From an uncultured Lentibacter sp. (lineage in GTDB: Bacteria > Pseudomonadota > Alphaproteobacteria > Rhodobacterales > Rhodobacteraceae), in the NCBI GenBank assembly GCA_947497495.1, contig CANMGT010000007.1, forward strand, positions 1-64,000: a stretch of 64,000 nucleotides of DNA. Reading direction: 5' to 3'. Shown one piece after another: positions 53,784 to 63,499 of this stretch. The translations under genes and the position numbers were made by a program. The notes beneath the pieces are model-generated. The model made no database searches, was not told where the DNA came from, and was given only the letters and a program-made list of their open reading frames with translations. Within the stretch, counting starts at the first letter, position 1. Every line of letters starts with the position of its first letter.

Positions 53784-54170
53784 ATTTGCTCCCCTCCCCT
53801 TTGCGCCCATGAGACGCAATTGAGCGATCAAAATCAAGCAATGCATTTGTTGAATTCGTATGCACAGATGTTTGGTTCCGGTTGATCAACGGCATGATTG
53901 CCTCTTTCATGCGCCACACCACGCCGCCGTCACGGGTGGCCAGAGCGGCGAGACACTGCGCAATGCGGGGGAAATATGCATTTATTATCAAAAACATACC
54001 ATAACATAGCATGAAATCCTCCATGCCCTGTTAGGGCTGCGCACGGTGGGGTTAATTGGTTAACGCCCTTCAAAATAGGCTGTATGGCTCTCTATGCAGA
54101 ACGCGTGCATAATGCAGTGCATACAATCGCCCGTTAACCTTTGTGCCTCAAAATGGTTAACGCAGCGGCC
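53784..54170. other. gene-free region upstream of the DUF2189 gene
   Basis: No supportable gene in about 390 bases between the DUF2189 start and the amidase stop, both on the minus strand. It should hold the DUF2189 promoter; GGTTAAT-TGGTTAAC-type repeats of the word GTTAAC occur near 54050-54065 and 54135-54162. The 16-mer TGCATAATGCAGTGCA at 54106-54121 is the exact reverse complement of 48751-48766. Confidence 0.5.
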
Positions 54171-55583
54171 CTAGACGCCTGCGGGCGCGTGGTCGGAGTG
54201 TTTGTAAGCCTCATGCCAAGCCTTGCCGATCTGCATCAGCGCGCCGTCTGCGTTGCGCGGCCCGAAGACTTGCAAGCCAGCCGGAAGCCCGTTTGCGCCG
54301 ATGTCGACGGGGATGTTGATACAGGGCAGCCCCAGCAGCCCGATGGGCGTGACGACCTGCATCCAGCGGTGGTAGGTGTCCATCTGCTGGCCAGCAATCT
54401 CTGTCGGGTAGACCCAGTCTTTGGGGAACGGGTAAAGCTGTGTGCTTGGCAAGATCAGCGCGTCATACTGCTCAAACAAGCGCGCGCAAGCTTGGAACCA
54501 CTCCGAACGTATGACGCTGGCGCGGTGCACCTCCATGGCGGAGTAGGACAAGCCACGCTCGATCTCCCAGATTGCCTCTGTCTTGAGCTGACGACGCTGC
54601 GCTGGATTGTCGTAAAACGCCGAGAGCCCCGCTCCGACCTGCCATGAGCGCAGGGTTGTCCAGCTATCCCAGATCGCCTCGGAAGAGAACGGCGGTGCAA
54701 CCTGCTCGACATGCATACCAAGCGCTTCAAGCTGCGCAATGGCCGTTTCGGAATGGGCCAAAAGCCCCGCTTCCATCGGAAAGGCGCCGCCCCAGTCCCC
54801 GAGCCAGCCGATGCGGCGGCCCTTAACCGGAGCGTTGATGCTCGGGAGTGTCGGCGTCATATCAGCGCCGTGCGGCTGGCGCGGATCAAGGCCTGATTGC
54901 GTGTCCAGCAGCGCCGCCAAGTCGCGCGGGTTGCGCGCCATCGGGCCGAGCGTGGCGAGCTGGTGCAAAAAGCTGTCGCCCTTCGGCTCGGAGGGCACGC
55001 GGCCAAATGTCGGCCGAAAGCCATAGACGTTGTTCCAAGCCGCAGGGTTGCGCAGGCTGCCCATCATGTCGGAGCCGTCAGCCACGCTGAGCATACGCGC
55101 TGCCAGTGCTGCTGCAGCCCCACCAGAAGACCCCCCCGCAGAGAGCGAAGTGTCATATGGGTTGCTCGTCGCTCCAAACACTGTGTTAAACGTGTGCGAG
55201 CCCAAGCCAGCTTCGGGCGTATTCGTTTTGCCTATGATGAGTGCGCCAGCCGTGCGCATACGCGAAACCACCAAGTCGTCTTTCTCAGCAATATCGTCTT
55301 TGTGTATCGGACTTCCCATAGTCGTGGGCAGGCCTTTTGCGTTGGCGAGGTCTTTCACTGCCAGCGGGATGCCATGCAGCCAGCCGGTGCTTTCGGCGTT
55401 GTCGGCGGCTTCGGCTTCGGCGAGCAATTCGGCCTCGTCCCGCAGGGAGACAATGGCATTGACGCTTGGGTTGAGCTTGCTGATCTGCGCCAATGTGGCT
55501 TGCATAAGTTCGCGCGCGCTGAGGCGTTTGCTGGCAATCGCTTCGGATTGCTCAAGTGCTGTCATGTTGACGATATCTGGCAT
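54171..55583 (-). CDS. amidase-signature family hydrolase
   Basis: From the ATG at 55583 the protein is 470 aa. The Ser-cisSer-Lys triad is visible: the lysine in GIPLAVKDLANAKGLPTT and the two serines in the AS signature SAGGSSGGAAAALAARM (nucleophile region), continued by DGSDMMGSLRNPAAW. AS enzymes hydrolyse amides or are GatA; this one lacks gatB/gatC neighbours and looks like a catabolic amidase of unknown substrate. The longer frame (from 55634) adds 17 residues without homologous start. Confidence 0.9.
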   Translation of the reverse strand: MPDIVNMTALEQSEAIASKRLSARELMQATLAQISKLNPSVNAIVSLRDEAELLAEAEAADNAESTGWLHGIPLAVKDLANAKGLPTTMGSPIHKDDIAEKDDLVVSRMRTAGALIIGKTNTPEAGLGSHTFNTVFGATSNPYDTSLSAGGSSGGAAAALAARMLSVADGSDMMGSLRNPAAWNNVYGFRPTFGRVPSEPKGDSFLHQLATLGPMARNPRDLAALLDTQSGLDPRQPHGADMTPTLPSINAPVKGRRIGWLGDWGGAFPMEAGLLAHSETAIAQLEALGMHVEQVAPPFSSEAIWDSWTTLRSWQVGAGLSAFYDNPAQRRQLKTEAIWEIERGLSYSAMEVHRASVIRSEWFQACARLFEQYDALILPSTQLYPFPKDWVYPTEIAGQQMDTYHRWMQVVTPIGLLGLPCINIPVDIGANGLPAGLQVFGPRNADGALMQIGKAWHEAYKHSDHAPAGV

Positions 55584-55669
55584 TGTTTGGCTCCCTCTCG
55601 GGGGCATGCTGCCGCGCAGGCCGTTCAAGCGCAAGATTATTTCGCGTTATGCTAGCATAACACGACCGA

Positions 55670-55746
55670 TTTGGGGCTAGTCCCCGGACACAGGCCCAGC
55701 TGGGGGCTAGCCCCCAGACCCCCAAAGTATTTGCATCAAGAAAAAG
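55670..55746. repeat. palindromic repeat with ATTTGCATCAAGAA tail (copy 2)
   Basis: The perfect 18-base palindrome CTGGGGGCTAGCCCCCAG (55700-55717) is followed by ACCCCCAAAGTATTTGCATC and AAGAAAAAG, matching the tail of the element at 36695-36714. It lies between the amidase and prfB, in the opposite direction to both genes. Confidence 0.7.
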
Positions 55747-55756
55747 CCTGAGCTAC

Positions 55757-56884
55757 CTAGCTATCGCCTTGGGCCTGGTCGCGAGATTTTCCGGCAACGC
55801 CGAGTGCCAATGTGGCGGCCATCAGGCCATCCAAGTCTCCGTCGAGCACACCTTTGGTGTCGGATGTCTCGTAGTTTGTGCGCAGGTCTTTGACCATTTG
55901 GTAGGGTTGCAAAACGTAAGAGCGTATCTGGTTGCCCCAGCCCGCGTCGCCCTTGTTTTCGTGCATTTCGTTGACGGCCTCGTTACGGCGGTCAAGTTCC
56001 ATTTGGTAGAGGCGCGATTTCAGCGCTTTCATGGCGATGTCACGGTTCTGGTGTTGCGACTTTTCCGAGCTTGTCACGACAATGCCTGTGGGCGCATGGG
56101 TGATGCGAACGGCGGAGTCTGTTGTGTTTACGTGCTGCCCGCCTGCCCCTGAGGAGCGGTAGGTGTCGATGCGGATGTCGGCCGGGTTGACCTCGATTTC
56201 GATGTTGTCGTCAACCACAGGGTAGACGCCGACCGAGGTAAACGAGGTGTGGCGCTTGGCGGCGCTATCAAACGGCGAGATGCGCACGAGGCGATGAACG
56301 CCTGACTCAGACTTCAGCCAGCCATAAGCGTTGTGGCCCGATATCTTGTAGGTTGCCGATTTGATGCCCGCCTCTTCGCCGCGCGACTCTGACTGGAGCT
56401 CGACTTTGTAGCCGGATTTCTCGGCCCAGCGGACATACATGCGCGCCAGCATTGAGGCCCAGTCGCAGCTTTCGGTACCGCCAGCGCCCGAGTTGATTTC
56501 AAGGAAAGTGTCGTTGCTGTCGGCCTCGCCATCGAGCAGGGCTTCGAGTTCTTTGGCGGCGGCTTTCTTGGCGAGTTTGGTGATCGCGTCTTCCGCGTCT
56601 TTGACGACTTCGGCGTCGTCTTCCATTTCGCCAAGCTCGATCAGTTCGAGATTGTCTTCCAAGTCCTGCTTGATCGTGTCGTGGGTTGCCAGAGCATCAA
56701 CTAGCATCTGGCGATCCCGCATGAGCTTTTGCGCCTTTTCCGGATCGTCCCAAAGCGTGGGGTCTTCCACCCGCGCGTTGAACTCTTCCAGACGGTGCTG
56801 GGCGGTGTCCCAATCCATCCGCTGACGCAGCAGATCAAGTGACTTTTCGATTTCGCCTGTAAGGCTTTGAATTTCGGCGCGCAT
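55757..56884 (-). CDS. prfB: peptide chain release factor 2
   Basis: The 375-aa protein is full length. It has the stop-codon reading motif SPF ([15 protein letters not shown]) and the peptidyl-tRNA hydrolysis motif GGQ ([20 protein letters not shown]). It releases peptides at UGA and UAA codons. Unlike E. coli prfB there is no in-frame UGA and no +1 frameshift: the frame is continuous from codon 1, as in most alphaproteobacteria. Confidence 0.98.
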   Translation of the reverse strand: MRAEIQSLTGEIEKSLDLLRQRMDWDTAQHRLEEFNARVEDPTLWDDPEKAQKLMRDRQMLVDALATHDTIKQDLEDNLELIELGEMEDDAEVVKDAEDAITKLAKKAAAKELEALLDGEADSNDTFLEINSGAGGTESCDWASMLARMYVRWAEKSGYKVELQSESRGEEAGIKSATYKISGHNAYGWLKSESGVHRLVRISPFDSAAKRHTSFTSVGVYPVVDDNIEIEVNPADIRIDTYRSSGAGGQHVNTTDSAVRITHAPTGIVVTSSEKSQHQNRDIAMKALKSRLYQMELDRRNEAVNEMHENKGDAGWGNQIRSYVLQPYQMVKDLRTNYETSDTKGVLDGDLDGLMAATLALGVAGKSRDQAQGDS

Positions 56885-56982
56885 CGGGAGTTCCTAGTGT
56901 TCTTGTTGGTCAGGTGATAGCGCAGCCAAAGGCCAGCGACAAGACTGCTGACAAGGCGACTGGCAAGGCGCGGCGGGCAGGA

Positions 56983-59505
56983 TCAGTAAAGCCCGCCGGA
57001 GCTGAGCGTGCCGAAGCCCGCCTTTGGCCCGACGACGGCTTTCTTGCCCGTTGATGTCGTGACTTGCTTGGCCCCACCCGCTTCCTTGTAAAGCGGAAGG
57101 TTCTCGCCCATTGCGAAGCCACCATCAAAGGTTATGCCGAAAATGCTGTCGTTGATCTCGCCATCGCGGAAACACTCGGAAACGACATGGTCGCCAGAAG
57201 CGCCGTCAGACAGGCGCGCGCCTGTGAACCGATCGATCTTGATGAACACGCAGTTTTCGGGCACGCGGAACTTGCCTGCGCCGTATTTCTTGATGGCTTT
57301 TGACATGAAGCGCTGGAACACGGGGCCGCACATGCCCCCGCCCGAGGCCCCTTTGCCAAGGCTGCGCGGGTTGTCGTAGCCAATGTAGCAGCCCGCCACG
57401 ATGTTGTTTGTAAACCCGATGAACCAGACATCTTTGGCGTCGTTCGTCGTGCCGGTTTTGCCCGCCACAGGCACACCAAGGTTAACGGACTTGCGCGCCG
57501 TGCCGCGTTCGACAACGCCGCGCATCATCGAGGTGAGCTGATAGGCGGTTACCGCGTTCATAACCCGCTCGCGGTTTGACGTGATCCGCGGGCTGCGGGC
57601 GCGCGGCACTGTCGGATCGGCGCATTCGGGGCACAGGCGCACATCGTGGCGATAAACAGTCTTGCCATAGCGGTCTTGCACGCGGTCAATCAGCGTCGGC
57701 TCGACCCGCTCGCCGCCATTGGCAAACATCGCATAGGCCGACACCATCTTGTAAAGCGTCGTCTCTTGCGAGCCGAGCGAGTTGGCCAAAAAGCGGCCCA
57801 TATGGTCATAGACACCAAAACTTTCGGCATAATCGCCGACAACATCCATGCCGACTTCTTCCGCCAGACGAATTGTCATCAGGTTGCGCGACTGCTCGAT
57901 GCCTGTACGCAACGGGGTTGGCCCGTAAAAGCGGTTTGATGAGTTGCGCGGGCGCCACAAGCCCTGCGGTGTGTTGATCTCGATCGGCGCATCCACAACA
58001 ATCGTCGCGGGCGTATAGCCACTGTCGAGTGCCGAGGCATAAACAAAGGGCTTGAACGAAGAGCCCGGCTGGCGGCGGGCTTGCGTGGCGCGGTTAAACA
58101 CCGAGTGCTGGTAGCTGAAGCCGCCCTGCATCGCGAGAACGCGGCCGGTGTTCACGTCCATCGCCATGAAGCCGCCCTGCACTTTAGGCACTTGGCGCAA
58201 TGTCCAGCGGATGAAGTCGCCAGCGCCGTTGTTGCCCGACGTCATCCGCCGCACAAGCACTACATCGCCGCGCTTGAAGTTGTCTGCAAAGCCGCCCTTG
58301 ATCCAGGAAATGTCCTTGCGTGGCACCACATGAGGCTGCGCTTCGGTTTCCGTTACGCCTTCAATGCCGAGACGTAGGCTGTTGTCTTCCACCGCGCGCA
58401 CAACAGCGGGATACCACTGGCTTTCAAGTTTGATATCGCGTGGCACATTGGTGCCAGCCAAAGCCTCGCGCCAGCCCTCTTCGCTTGCAAGCGCTTCAAC
58501 AGCGATGGTTTTGCCGGTGCCGTTCCAGCGGCCAAGCCCCCTGTCGTATTGCTCCAGCTGGCGCTGCAAGGAGGCTGCGGCCAACTCCTGCATTTCAGGT
58601 TCGATCGTCGCGCGCACCGTCATACCGCCGGTAAAAAACTCTTCTTCGCCAAAGTCTTTTGACAGTTGGCGGCGGATCTCGTCGGTGAAGTAGTCGCGCG
58701 GCGGCAAGGCGTCTTTGAACGGCTCGTAGTCCCCGTTCTGGACAGACAGAAGCGGGGCCGCTTTCTCAACTTCATAGACATCATCAGAGATGTAGGCGTT
58801 CTCGTTCATCTCTTTGAGAACAAAGTTGCGGCGGGCCAGCAGCCGCTCTTTGCGGCGCACAGGGTGAAAGCTTGAAGGGGCCTTGGGCAGGGAGGCCAGA
58901 AATGCTGCTTCGTTTGGAGCCAGCTCCCCCAGTGTTTTGTTGAAATAGCTCTGCGCAGCCGCTGTCACACCAAAGGAGTTTTGCCCGAGAAAAATTTCGT
59001 TGAGGTAAAGCTCGAGGATTTTCTCTTTGGGCAGCGCAGTTTCAATGCGCGTCGCAAGGATGATCTCCTGAATCTTGCGCTCGGCTTTGCGATCGGCGGA
59101 CAGGAGGAAGTTCTTCACAACCTGCTGGGTGATCGTTGAGGCACCGCGCAGGCGGCCGCCTTTCAGCGCATCAATCGCGGCAGAGGCGATCCCGCGGGTA
59201 TCGTAGCCTTTGTGCGTATAGAAGTTTTTGTCTTCTGCGCTGACAAACGCATGCTTGATGAGGTCAGGGATCTCGTCAGCGGGCGTAAACAGGCGCCGCT
59301 CTTTGGCGAATTCGTCAAGCATCCGCCCCTCGCCCGAGTAAATCCGGCTGATGGTTGGCGGCTGGTAAGAGGCGAGGCTTTCATGGCTCGGCAAGTCACG
59401 CCCGTAGATGTAGAAAACCGCGCCAATCGAAAGCGCAACGGCCATCATTCCGAGCGTGATAAGGCTGAAAAGAGCCCCGAGTGTCGAGAAGAAGAATCTT
59501 AGCAC
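56983..59505 (-). CDS. mrcA: penicillin-binding protein 1A
   Basis: The 840-aa bifunctional class A PBP has an N-terminal TM (about 5-30), a glycosyltransferase domain (AFVSAEDKNFYTHKGYD with catalytic Glu, GASTITQQVVKNFLL, LYLNEIFLGQNSFGVTAAA), an OB-like insert and a transpeptidase domain with the serine in RRQPGSSFKPFVYASAL, SxN region SRNLMTIRLAEEVG and KTGTTNDAKD. It polymerises and cross-links peptidoglycan. It is downstream of the AmiC-like amidase gene on the same strand, 130 bases away. Confidence 0.97.
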   Translation of the reverse strand: MLRFFFSTLGALFSLITLGMMAVALSIGAVFYIYGRDLPSHESLASYQPPTISRIYSGEGRMLDEFAKERRLFTPADEIPDLIKHAFVSAEDKNFYTHKGYDTRGIASAAIDALKGGRLRGASTITQQVVKNFLLSADRKAERKIQEIILATRIETALPKEKILELYLNEIFLGQNSFGVTAAAQSYFNKTLGELAPNEAAFLASLPKAPSSFHPVRRKERLLARRNFVLKEMNENAYISDDVYEVEKAAPLLSVQNGDYEPFKDALPPRDYFTDEIRRQLSKDFGEEEFFTGGMTVRATIEPEMQELAAASLQRQLEQYDRGLGRWNGTGKTIAVEALASEEGWREALAGTNVPRDIKLESQWYPAVVRAVEDNSLRLGIEGVTETEAQPHVVPRKDISWIKGGFADNFKRGDVVLVRRMTSGNNGAGDFIRWTLRQVPKVQGGFMAMDVNTGRVLAMQGGFSYQHSVFNRATQARRQPGSSFKPFVYASALDSGYTPATIVVDAPIEINTPQGLWRPRNSSNRFYGPTPLRTGIEQSRNLMTIRLAEEVGMDVVGDYAESFGVYDHMGRFLANSLGSQETTLYKMVSAYAMFANGGERVEPTLIDRVQDRYGKTVYRHDVRLCPECADPTVPRARSPRITSNRERVMNAVTAYQLTSMMRGVVERGTARKSVNLGVPVAGKTGTTNDAKDVWFIGFTNNIVAGCYIGYDNPRSLGKGASGGGMCGPVFQRFMSKAIKKYGAGKFRVPENCVFIKIDRFTGARLSDGASGDHVVSECFRDGEINDSIFGITFDGGFAMGENLPLYKEAGGAKQVTTSTGKKAVVGPKAGFGTLSSGGLY

Positions 59506-59635
59506 ATGTGCCCCCTGCTGAGCGTGTTCTGTATATAGGGTGTGCTTGGTGAAACGTCAAAATCACAAAGCGGGGAAGTTGAGCCGTATTTCGCCAGTTT
59601 CGGGCCGCGATTTGCAGCGCTCACTGTGAAGGGAG

Positions 59636-60841
59636 TCATTGTCGCACCACCCGGGAAATGGCTTTATCCTGGATCACCCAAGCGATGATACCATCGCGGA
59701 TGGCGTCTGCCATCTTCTGCCGCCAAGCCACCTCGATGATGTTTGCGAAGTCACGATCGCTTGACAGAAAGCCTATCTCCAGCAGCACAGAGGGGATGTC
59801 GGCCGCCTTGAGCACCGAGAACGCCGCGGAACGGTGCGGGCGGCGGTTGAGTGGTGCTTGACTGGCCCGCAGCCCCTCAATAAGCGCTTTGGCGAGCCTG
59901 TCGGCGCGGGGCTGCGTTTCGGCGCGCGCAAGGTCAAGCAAGACATCGACAACATCGTCGTCCTGCCCTGTCAGATCAACGCCCGAGAGCATGTCATCGC
60001 GATTGTGGCGCTCCGCAAGAAGGGCGCTGGCCTCGTCGCTGGCGTGGTCTGCCAGCGTGTGAACCGTCGCGCCATGGGCATGTCCTTCGCCCAGAGCATC
60101 AGCGTGCAGCGACAGAAACAGGCTTGCCCCCACTTGGTGCGCCATCGCCACGCGCCGCTCAAGCGACACGAAGCTGTCGTCTTCGCGCGTGAGCAGAACT
60201 TCGATGCCTTCAACACGCCCGAGCGCGTCAGCAATTTCACGCGCAAAGGTGAGCATCAGGTCCTTCTCGTTGTGCCCGTCGCGCGAGGCGCCCGGGTCAA
60301 TCCCGCCGTGGCCCGGATCAAGCATGATCAGAACACGCTCGGGGTTGGGCGTGGGCAGTTTGGGTGTCGGCTCGGGCCAATCCGTTGATTTGGGTGCGCC
60401 AGCTTTGGCGGCAAAGCTGACGGCATCAGAGCGGATCAGCTTGACTTTCAGCTGCGCGCGCCCTGTGTCGGACTGCGCGCTGATCTGTGCTGTCGCCAGC
60501 CGCATGGGCTCGCTCAACTCGGCCACAAGCCGCGACCATCCGGGGCGAAACCCGCCAAAGCGCACGGCACTAACTCTATCAGATTGCTCGATTTTATCAA
60601 CATCCGCGCCCTGCCAGTCGACTTCCCGAAAGTCGATCACCAAGCGGCGCGGAGCATCCAGTGTAAACACACGGTAAGGCACTGCCTGGCTCAGGTTGAG
60701 CGTCAATTCAACCGCGCGCCCACGATCACGAATGGCGCTGCCCTCAGGGACAAACCGCGCCAAACCGCTGAGATCCTGACACAGTAGCGAGGTGGCCGAC
60801 ACAGCCAGCCAGAGGGTAAAATATGCAAAAAGCCTGTTCAT
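59636..60841 (-). CDS. N-acetylmuramoyl-L-alanine amidase, AmiC-like
   Basis: From the ATG at 60841 the protein is 401 aa with a signal peptide (MNRLFAYFTLWLAVSATSLL), an AMIN-like domain (about 30-150) and an amidase_3 domain at the C-terminus. Zinc ligands are in MLDPGHGGIDPGASRDGHNE, and FLSLHADALGEGHAHGATVH contains the third His. It splits daughter cells by cutting the stem peptide from MurNAc. The AMIN domain targets it to the septum in relatives. The neighbouring mrcA makes this a peptidoglycan remodelling cluster. Confidence 0.93.
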   Translation of the reverse strand: MNRLFAYFTLWLAVSATSLLCQDLSGLARFVPEGSAIRDRGRAVELTLNLSQAVPYRVFTLDAPRRLVIDFREVDWQGADVDKIEQSDRVSAVRFGGFRPGWSRLVAELSEPMRLATAQISAQSDTGRAQLKVKLIRSDAVSFAAKAGAPKSTDWPEPTPKLPTPNPERVLIMLDPGHGGIDPGASRDGHNEKDLMLTFAREIADALGRVEGIEVLLTREDDSFVSLERRVAMAHQVGASLFLSLHADALGEGHAHGATVHTLADHASDEASALLAERHNRDDMLSGVDLTGQDDDVVDVLLDLARAETQPRADRLAKALIEGLRASQAPLNRRPHRSAAFSVLKAADIPSVLLEIGFLSSDRDFANIIEVAWRQKMADAIRDGIIAWVIQDKAISRVVRQ

Positions 60842-60903
60842 GCGCGCCTGTTTGTTTTGCCCAAGTCTAAACGAACTCGAAAGGCTTGAAAATCGGCGAT
60901 ATG

Positions 60904-60955
60904 TCTTCTTGGCGTAAATATCCAAAAAGCGCGCGAGGGCGCAGCCCGAGCGCGC
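60904..60955 (-). terminator. terminator of the aminotransferase gene with conserved tail (copy 3)
   Basis: On the minus strand GCGCGCTCGGGC-TGC-GCCCTCGCGCGC forms a stem (two mismatches) followed by five T residues, a rho-independent terminator 12 bases after the aminotransferase stop. The tail GGATATTTACGCCAAGAAGA (60904-60923) matches the other two copies of the element. Confidence 0.85.
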
Positions 60956-60967
60956 GAGTCGAGCGCG

Positions 60968-62107
60968 TCAGCGCTCGAAATACCTCTTAAGTCGCCGCAG
61001 CCCCTCCTCGATTTCCTCTGTCGAGCGTGCGTAGGACAAGCGCAGCGTCGTCGCTCCGCGCTTCGGGTCAAAGTCCATCCCCGGCGTCACAGCGACACCT
61101 ACCTCTTTCAAGATGTCACTCGCCAGAGCACGGCTGTCTTGCGTTACGTGGCTAACGTCAACGTAGATGTAAAACGCACCATCCGGCGGGGCGAAGTTGC
61201 CAAGCCCCGCTTTGGGCAGCTCGCGGATCATCAAAGCCCTGTTGGCGCGGTAAACGTCCAGGTTGCCTTCCAGTTCATCAGCGCAGTCCATCGCAGTCAA
61301 AGCCGCGATCTGGCTGGCGTGCGGCGCGCAGATAAACATATTTTGCGCCAATCGTTCGATCAACCGCACATGGTCTTCCGGCACCACCATCCAGCCGATG
61401 CGCCAGCCCGTCATCGAGAAGTATTTCGAGAAGGAGTTGATTACATAGACATCATCGCTCAACTCCAAAGCGCTGACAGCCTCGCCCTCATATTCGATGC
61501 CCTGGTATATCTCGTCGGATATGAAACTGATGTCTTCCGCCGCGCAGGCCTCAAGCAAGGCCTGCATCGCCGTGCGGTCAAGCATCGTGCCGGAGGGGTT
61601 CGCCGGAGAGGCAACAAGCAGCCCGTCAAGCCCCTGCCCTGCAAAGTCGGCAACAACCGGTTGAAAGCGGTTCTCGGCCTGCGTTTGGAGCCCCACAGGT
61701 GTCACATCAAGCGCCTTGAGGATCTGCCGATACGACGGATATCCCGGCTCGCCGACACCCACTTTTGCCCCCGCATCAAAGAGCGCCGTGAACGCCAGAA
61801 TAAACGCGCCAGACGAGCCCGGCGTTATCACAACACGTTCAGGGCTGATCTTCACACCGTGTTTGTCGGCGTAGTGCTGCGCCACCCGTGCGCGCAGCTC
61901 CGGAATGCCAAGCGCTACAGAATACCCAAGCGGGTCATGCTCCATCGCCGCGCTCAATGCCACCCGCGCATCGGCAGGTGCCGCTGTGCTCGGCTGGCCA
62001 ACTTCCATATGGATGATATCGCGCCCACTGGCCTCGGCCTGGCGCGCTTCTTCCATCACGTCCATCACAATAAAGGGATCAACGACACCACGGCTTGAGT
62101 TTCTCAT
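60968..62107 (-). CDS. PLP-dependent aminotransferase, class I/II fold
   Basis: The 379-aa protein has the fold-type I layout: DIIHMEVGQPSTAAPADARV near the N-terminus, VASPANPSGTML before the substrate arginine/Asn region, ISDEIYQGIEYEG with the PLP-pyridine Asp, and the Schiff-base lysine in VINSFSKYFSMTGWRIGW. The C-terminal arginine motif is TTLRLSYARSTEEI. The amino donor is not evident; it is closer to aspartate/valine-pyruvate-type enzymes than to histidinol-phosphate ones. A small gap separates it from the divergent M48 gene. Confidence 0.9.
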   Translation of the reverse strand: MRNSSRGVVDPFIVMDVMEEARQAEASGRDIIHMEVGQPSTAAPADARVALSAAMEHDPLGYSVALGIPELRARVAQHYADKHGVKISPERVVITPGSSGAFILAFTALFDAGAKVGVGEPGYPSYRQILKALDVTPVGLQTQAENRFQPVVADFAGQGLDGLLVASPANPSGTMLDRTAMQALLEACAAEDISFISDEIYQGIEYEGEAVSALELSDDVYVINSFSKYFSMTGWRIGWMVVPEDHVRLIERLAQNMFICAPHASQIAALTAMDCADELEGNLDVYRANRALMIRELPKAGLGNFAPPDGAFYIYVDVSHVTQDSRALASDILKEVGVAVTPGMDFDPKRGATTLRLSYARSTEEIEEGLRRLKRYFER

Positions 62108-62161
62108 AGTTTTATCCCTACTCTCTTGCTCAGAGTGATACGCGAAAGGTTTGCCCCGTCA

Positions 62162-63499
62162 ATGAGACTTGCCCAGAAAATCTTTTCCCTGTTTGCGCTG
62201 GTCTTGATCCTTGCGCAACCAGCGCAGGCTGCCTCATTGGTGCGCGACCCCGATATCGAGAACGCGCTCAGGCAGCTTGCCAAACCGGTGCTCGATGCCG
62301 CCGGCCTGCCCAGTGCGCGTATCAAGATACTTGTGGTCAATGACAATGCCCTGAATGCATTTGTCATCGACAGGCACCACGTCTTTATCCACGCGGGGCT
62401 GATCCTTCGGCTGAAATCGGCCGAAGAGCTTCAGGCCGTGATTGCCCATGAAGCCGCCCATATCGCCAACGGCCATATCGCGCGGCGCACCGTGAATGCC
62501 CGCGCCGCCCAGACAGTTGCCGGATTTGGCATAGCCCTTGCCGTGGCCGCAGCAGCTGCCTCCGGCAAGGGTGAGGCTGGTGCCGCGCTCGGTGTTGGCA
62601 TTTCAAGCGCCGCAACGCGCAGCTTTTACGGCCACACCCGCGCCGAAGAAGCCTCGGCCGACCAGTCCGCCGTGCGCTACATGGCCCGCTCGGGTGTTGA
62701 CCCGCAAGGCGCCGTGCGCGTGATGGAGCTGTTCAGCGGTCAGGAGCTTTTGTCAGCTAACCGCCAAGACCCTTACGCGCGCTCGCACCCGCTGTCGCGC
62801 GACCGCTTGCGCGCCATGAAAGCGGCCGCAGGCGCTCTTGCGGGCACCTCGGGCAACAACAACGCGGCGGCGAACTACTGGTTCCAACGCGCCAAGGGCA
62901 AGCTTTCAGCCTTCACCCGCGCCCCGAAATGGACATTGCGCCGCGCCGGAGACAGCGGCCACAAAGACGTGGCCCTGATGCGCAAAGCCGTTGCTTATCA
63001 CCGCAGCGGCAAGCCCAAACAGGCATTGAGCGCGATCAACAGCCTCATAGCCGCCTCCCCGAAAGACCCTTACCTGCAAGAGCTGAAAGGCCAGATCCTG
63101 CTGGAGCGCCGCCAATACCCCGCCGCAGTGTCGGCCTATAAGCGGGCCGTGTCCCTCGCCCCGCGTGACGCCCTTATTCTGGGGGCCTATGGCCACGCCC
63201 TGCTCGTGTCGGGCAACCCGAAGGCCGCCTTGCCGCAGCTTGAGCGCTCGCTTGAGCGCGACAACCGCGATGCGCGCACGATGCGCGACTTGGGCGGAGC
63301 CTATGCGCGGGTTGGCAACGCGGGCATGGCCAGCCTGCTCACCGCCGAGAGATATGCTCTTTTGGGCCGGCTGAAAGACGCCGGCATTCATGCAAAACGC
63401 GCCGTTGGGCTATTAAGACGCGGCTCCCCCGGTTGGCAAAGGGCGCAAGATGTGCTTGTTGCCGCTCAAACTACTGAAAATTCACGGAGAAAGAAATGA
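62162..63499 (+). CDS. M48 family metalloprotease with TPR repeats (BepA-like)
   Basis: Started at the ATG at 62162 (a signal peptide follows: MRLAQKIFSLFALVLILAQP), 445 aa. The zinc motif is H96-E97-x-x-H100 in QAVIAHEAAHIANGH, and EEASADQSAVRYM supplies the third ligand. The C-terminal third (about 300-440) has TPR-like helices (MRKAVAYHRSGKPKQALSAI, AVSAYKRAVSLAPRDALILG). BepA-type proteases degrade stalled outer-membrane proteins in the periplasm. The alternative start at 62126 adds 12 residues. It overlaps the next gene by ATGA. Confidence 0.93.
   Translation: MRLAQKIFSLFALVLILAQPAQAASLVRDPDIENALRQLAKPVLDAAGLPSARIKILVVNDNALNAFVIDRHHVFIHAGLILRLKSAEELQAVIAHEAAHIANGHIARRTVNARAAQTVAGFGIALAVAAAAASGKGEAGAALGVGISSAATRSFYGHTRAEEASADQSAVRYMARSGVDPQGAVRVMELFSGQELLSANRQDPYARSHPLSRDRLRAMKAAAGALAGTSGNNNAAANYWFQRAKGKLSAFTRAPKWTLRRAGDSGHKDVALMRKAVAYHRSGKPKQALSAINSLIAASPKDPYLQELKGQILLERRQYPAAVSAYKRAVSLAPRDALILGAYGHALLVSGNPKAALPQLERSLERDNRDARTMRDLGGAYARVGNAGMASLLTAERYALLGRLKDAGIHAKRAVGLLRRGSPGWQRAQDVLVAAQTTENSRRKK

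Noticed and set aside
53533-54024. A 163-codon minus-strand frame with a GGAGG five bases ahead of its second ATG (MLCYGMFLIINAYF...).
   Set aside because: Two thirds of it overlap the DUF2189 gene in another frame, with shadow-like Arg/Ala composition there. The unique 60 codons could encode a short peptide but I see no family or conserved signal.
55757-56884. Programmed +1 frameshift in prfB.
   Set aside because: I looked for an in-frame UGA with CTTTGAC-like context near codon 25; the frame is continuous, so there is no such control.
61139-62098. A 319-codon plus-strand frame across the aminotransferase gene.
   Set aside because: Antisense to a clear aminotransferase; Arg/His-rich composition typical of a mirrored frame.
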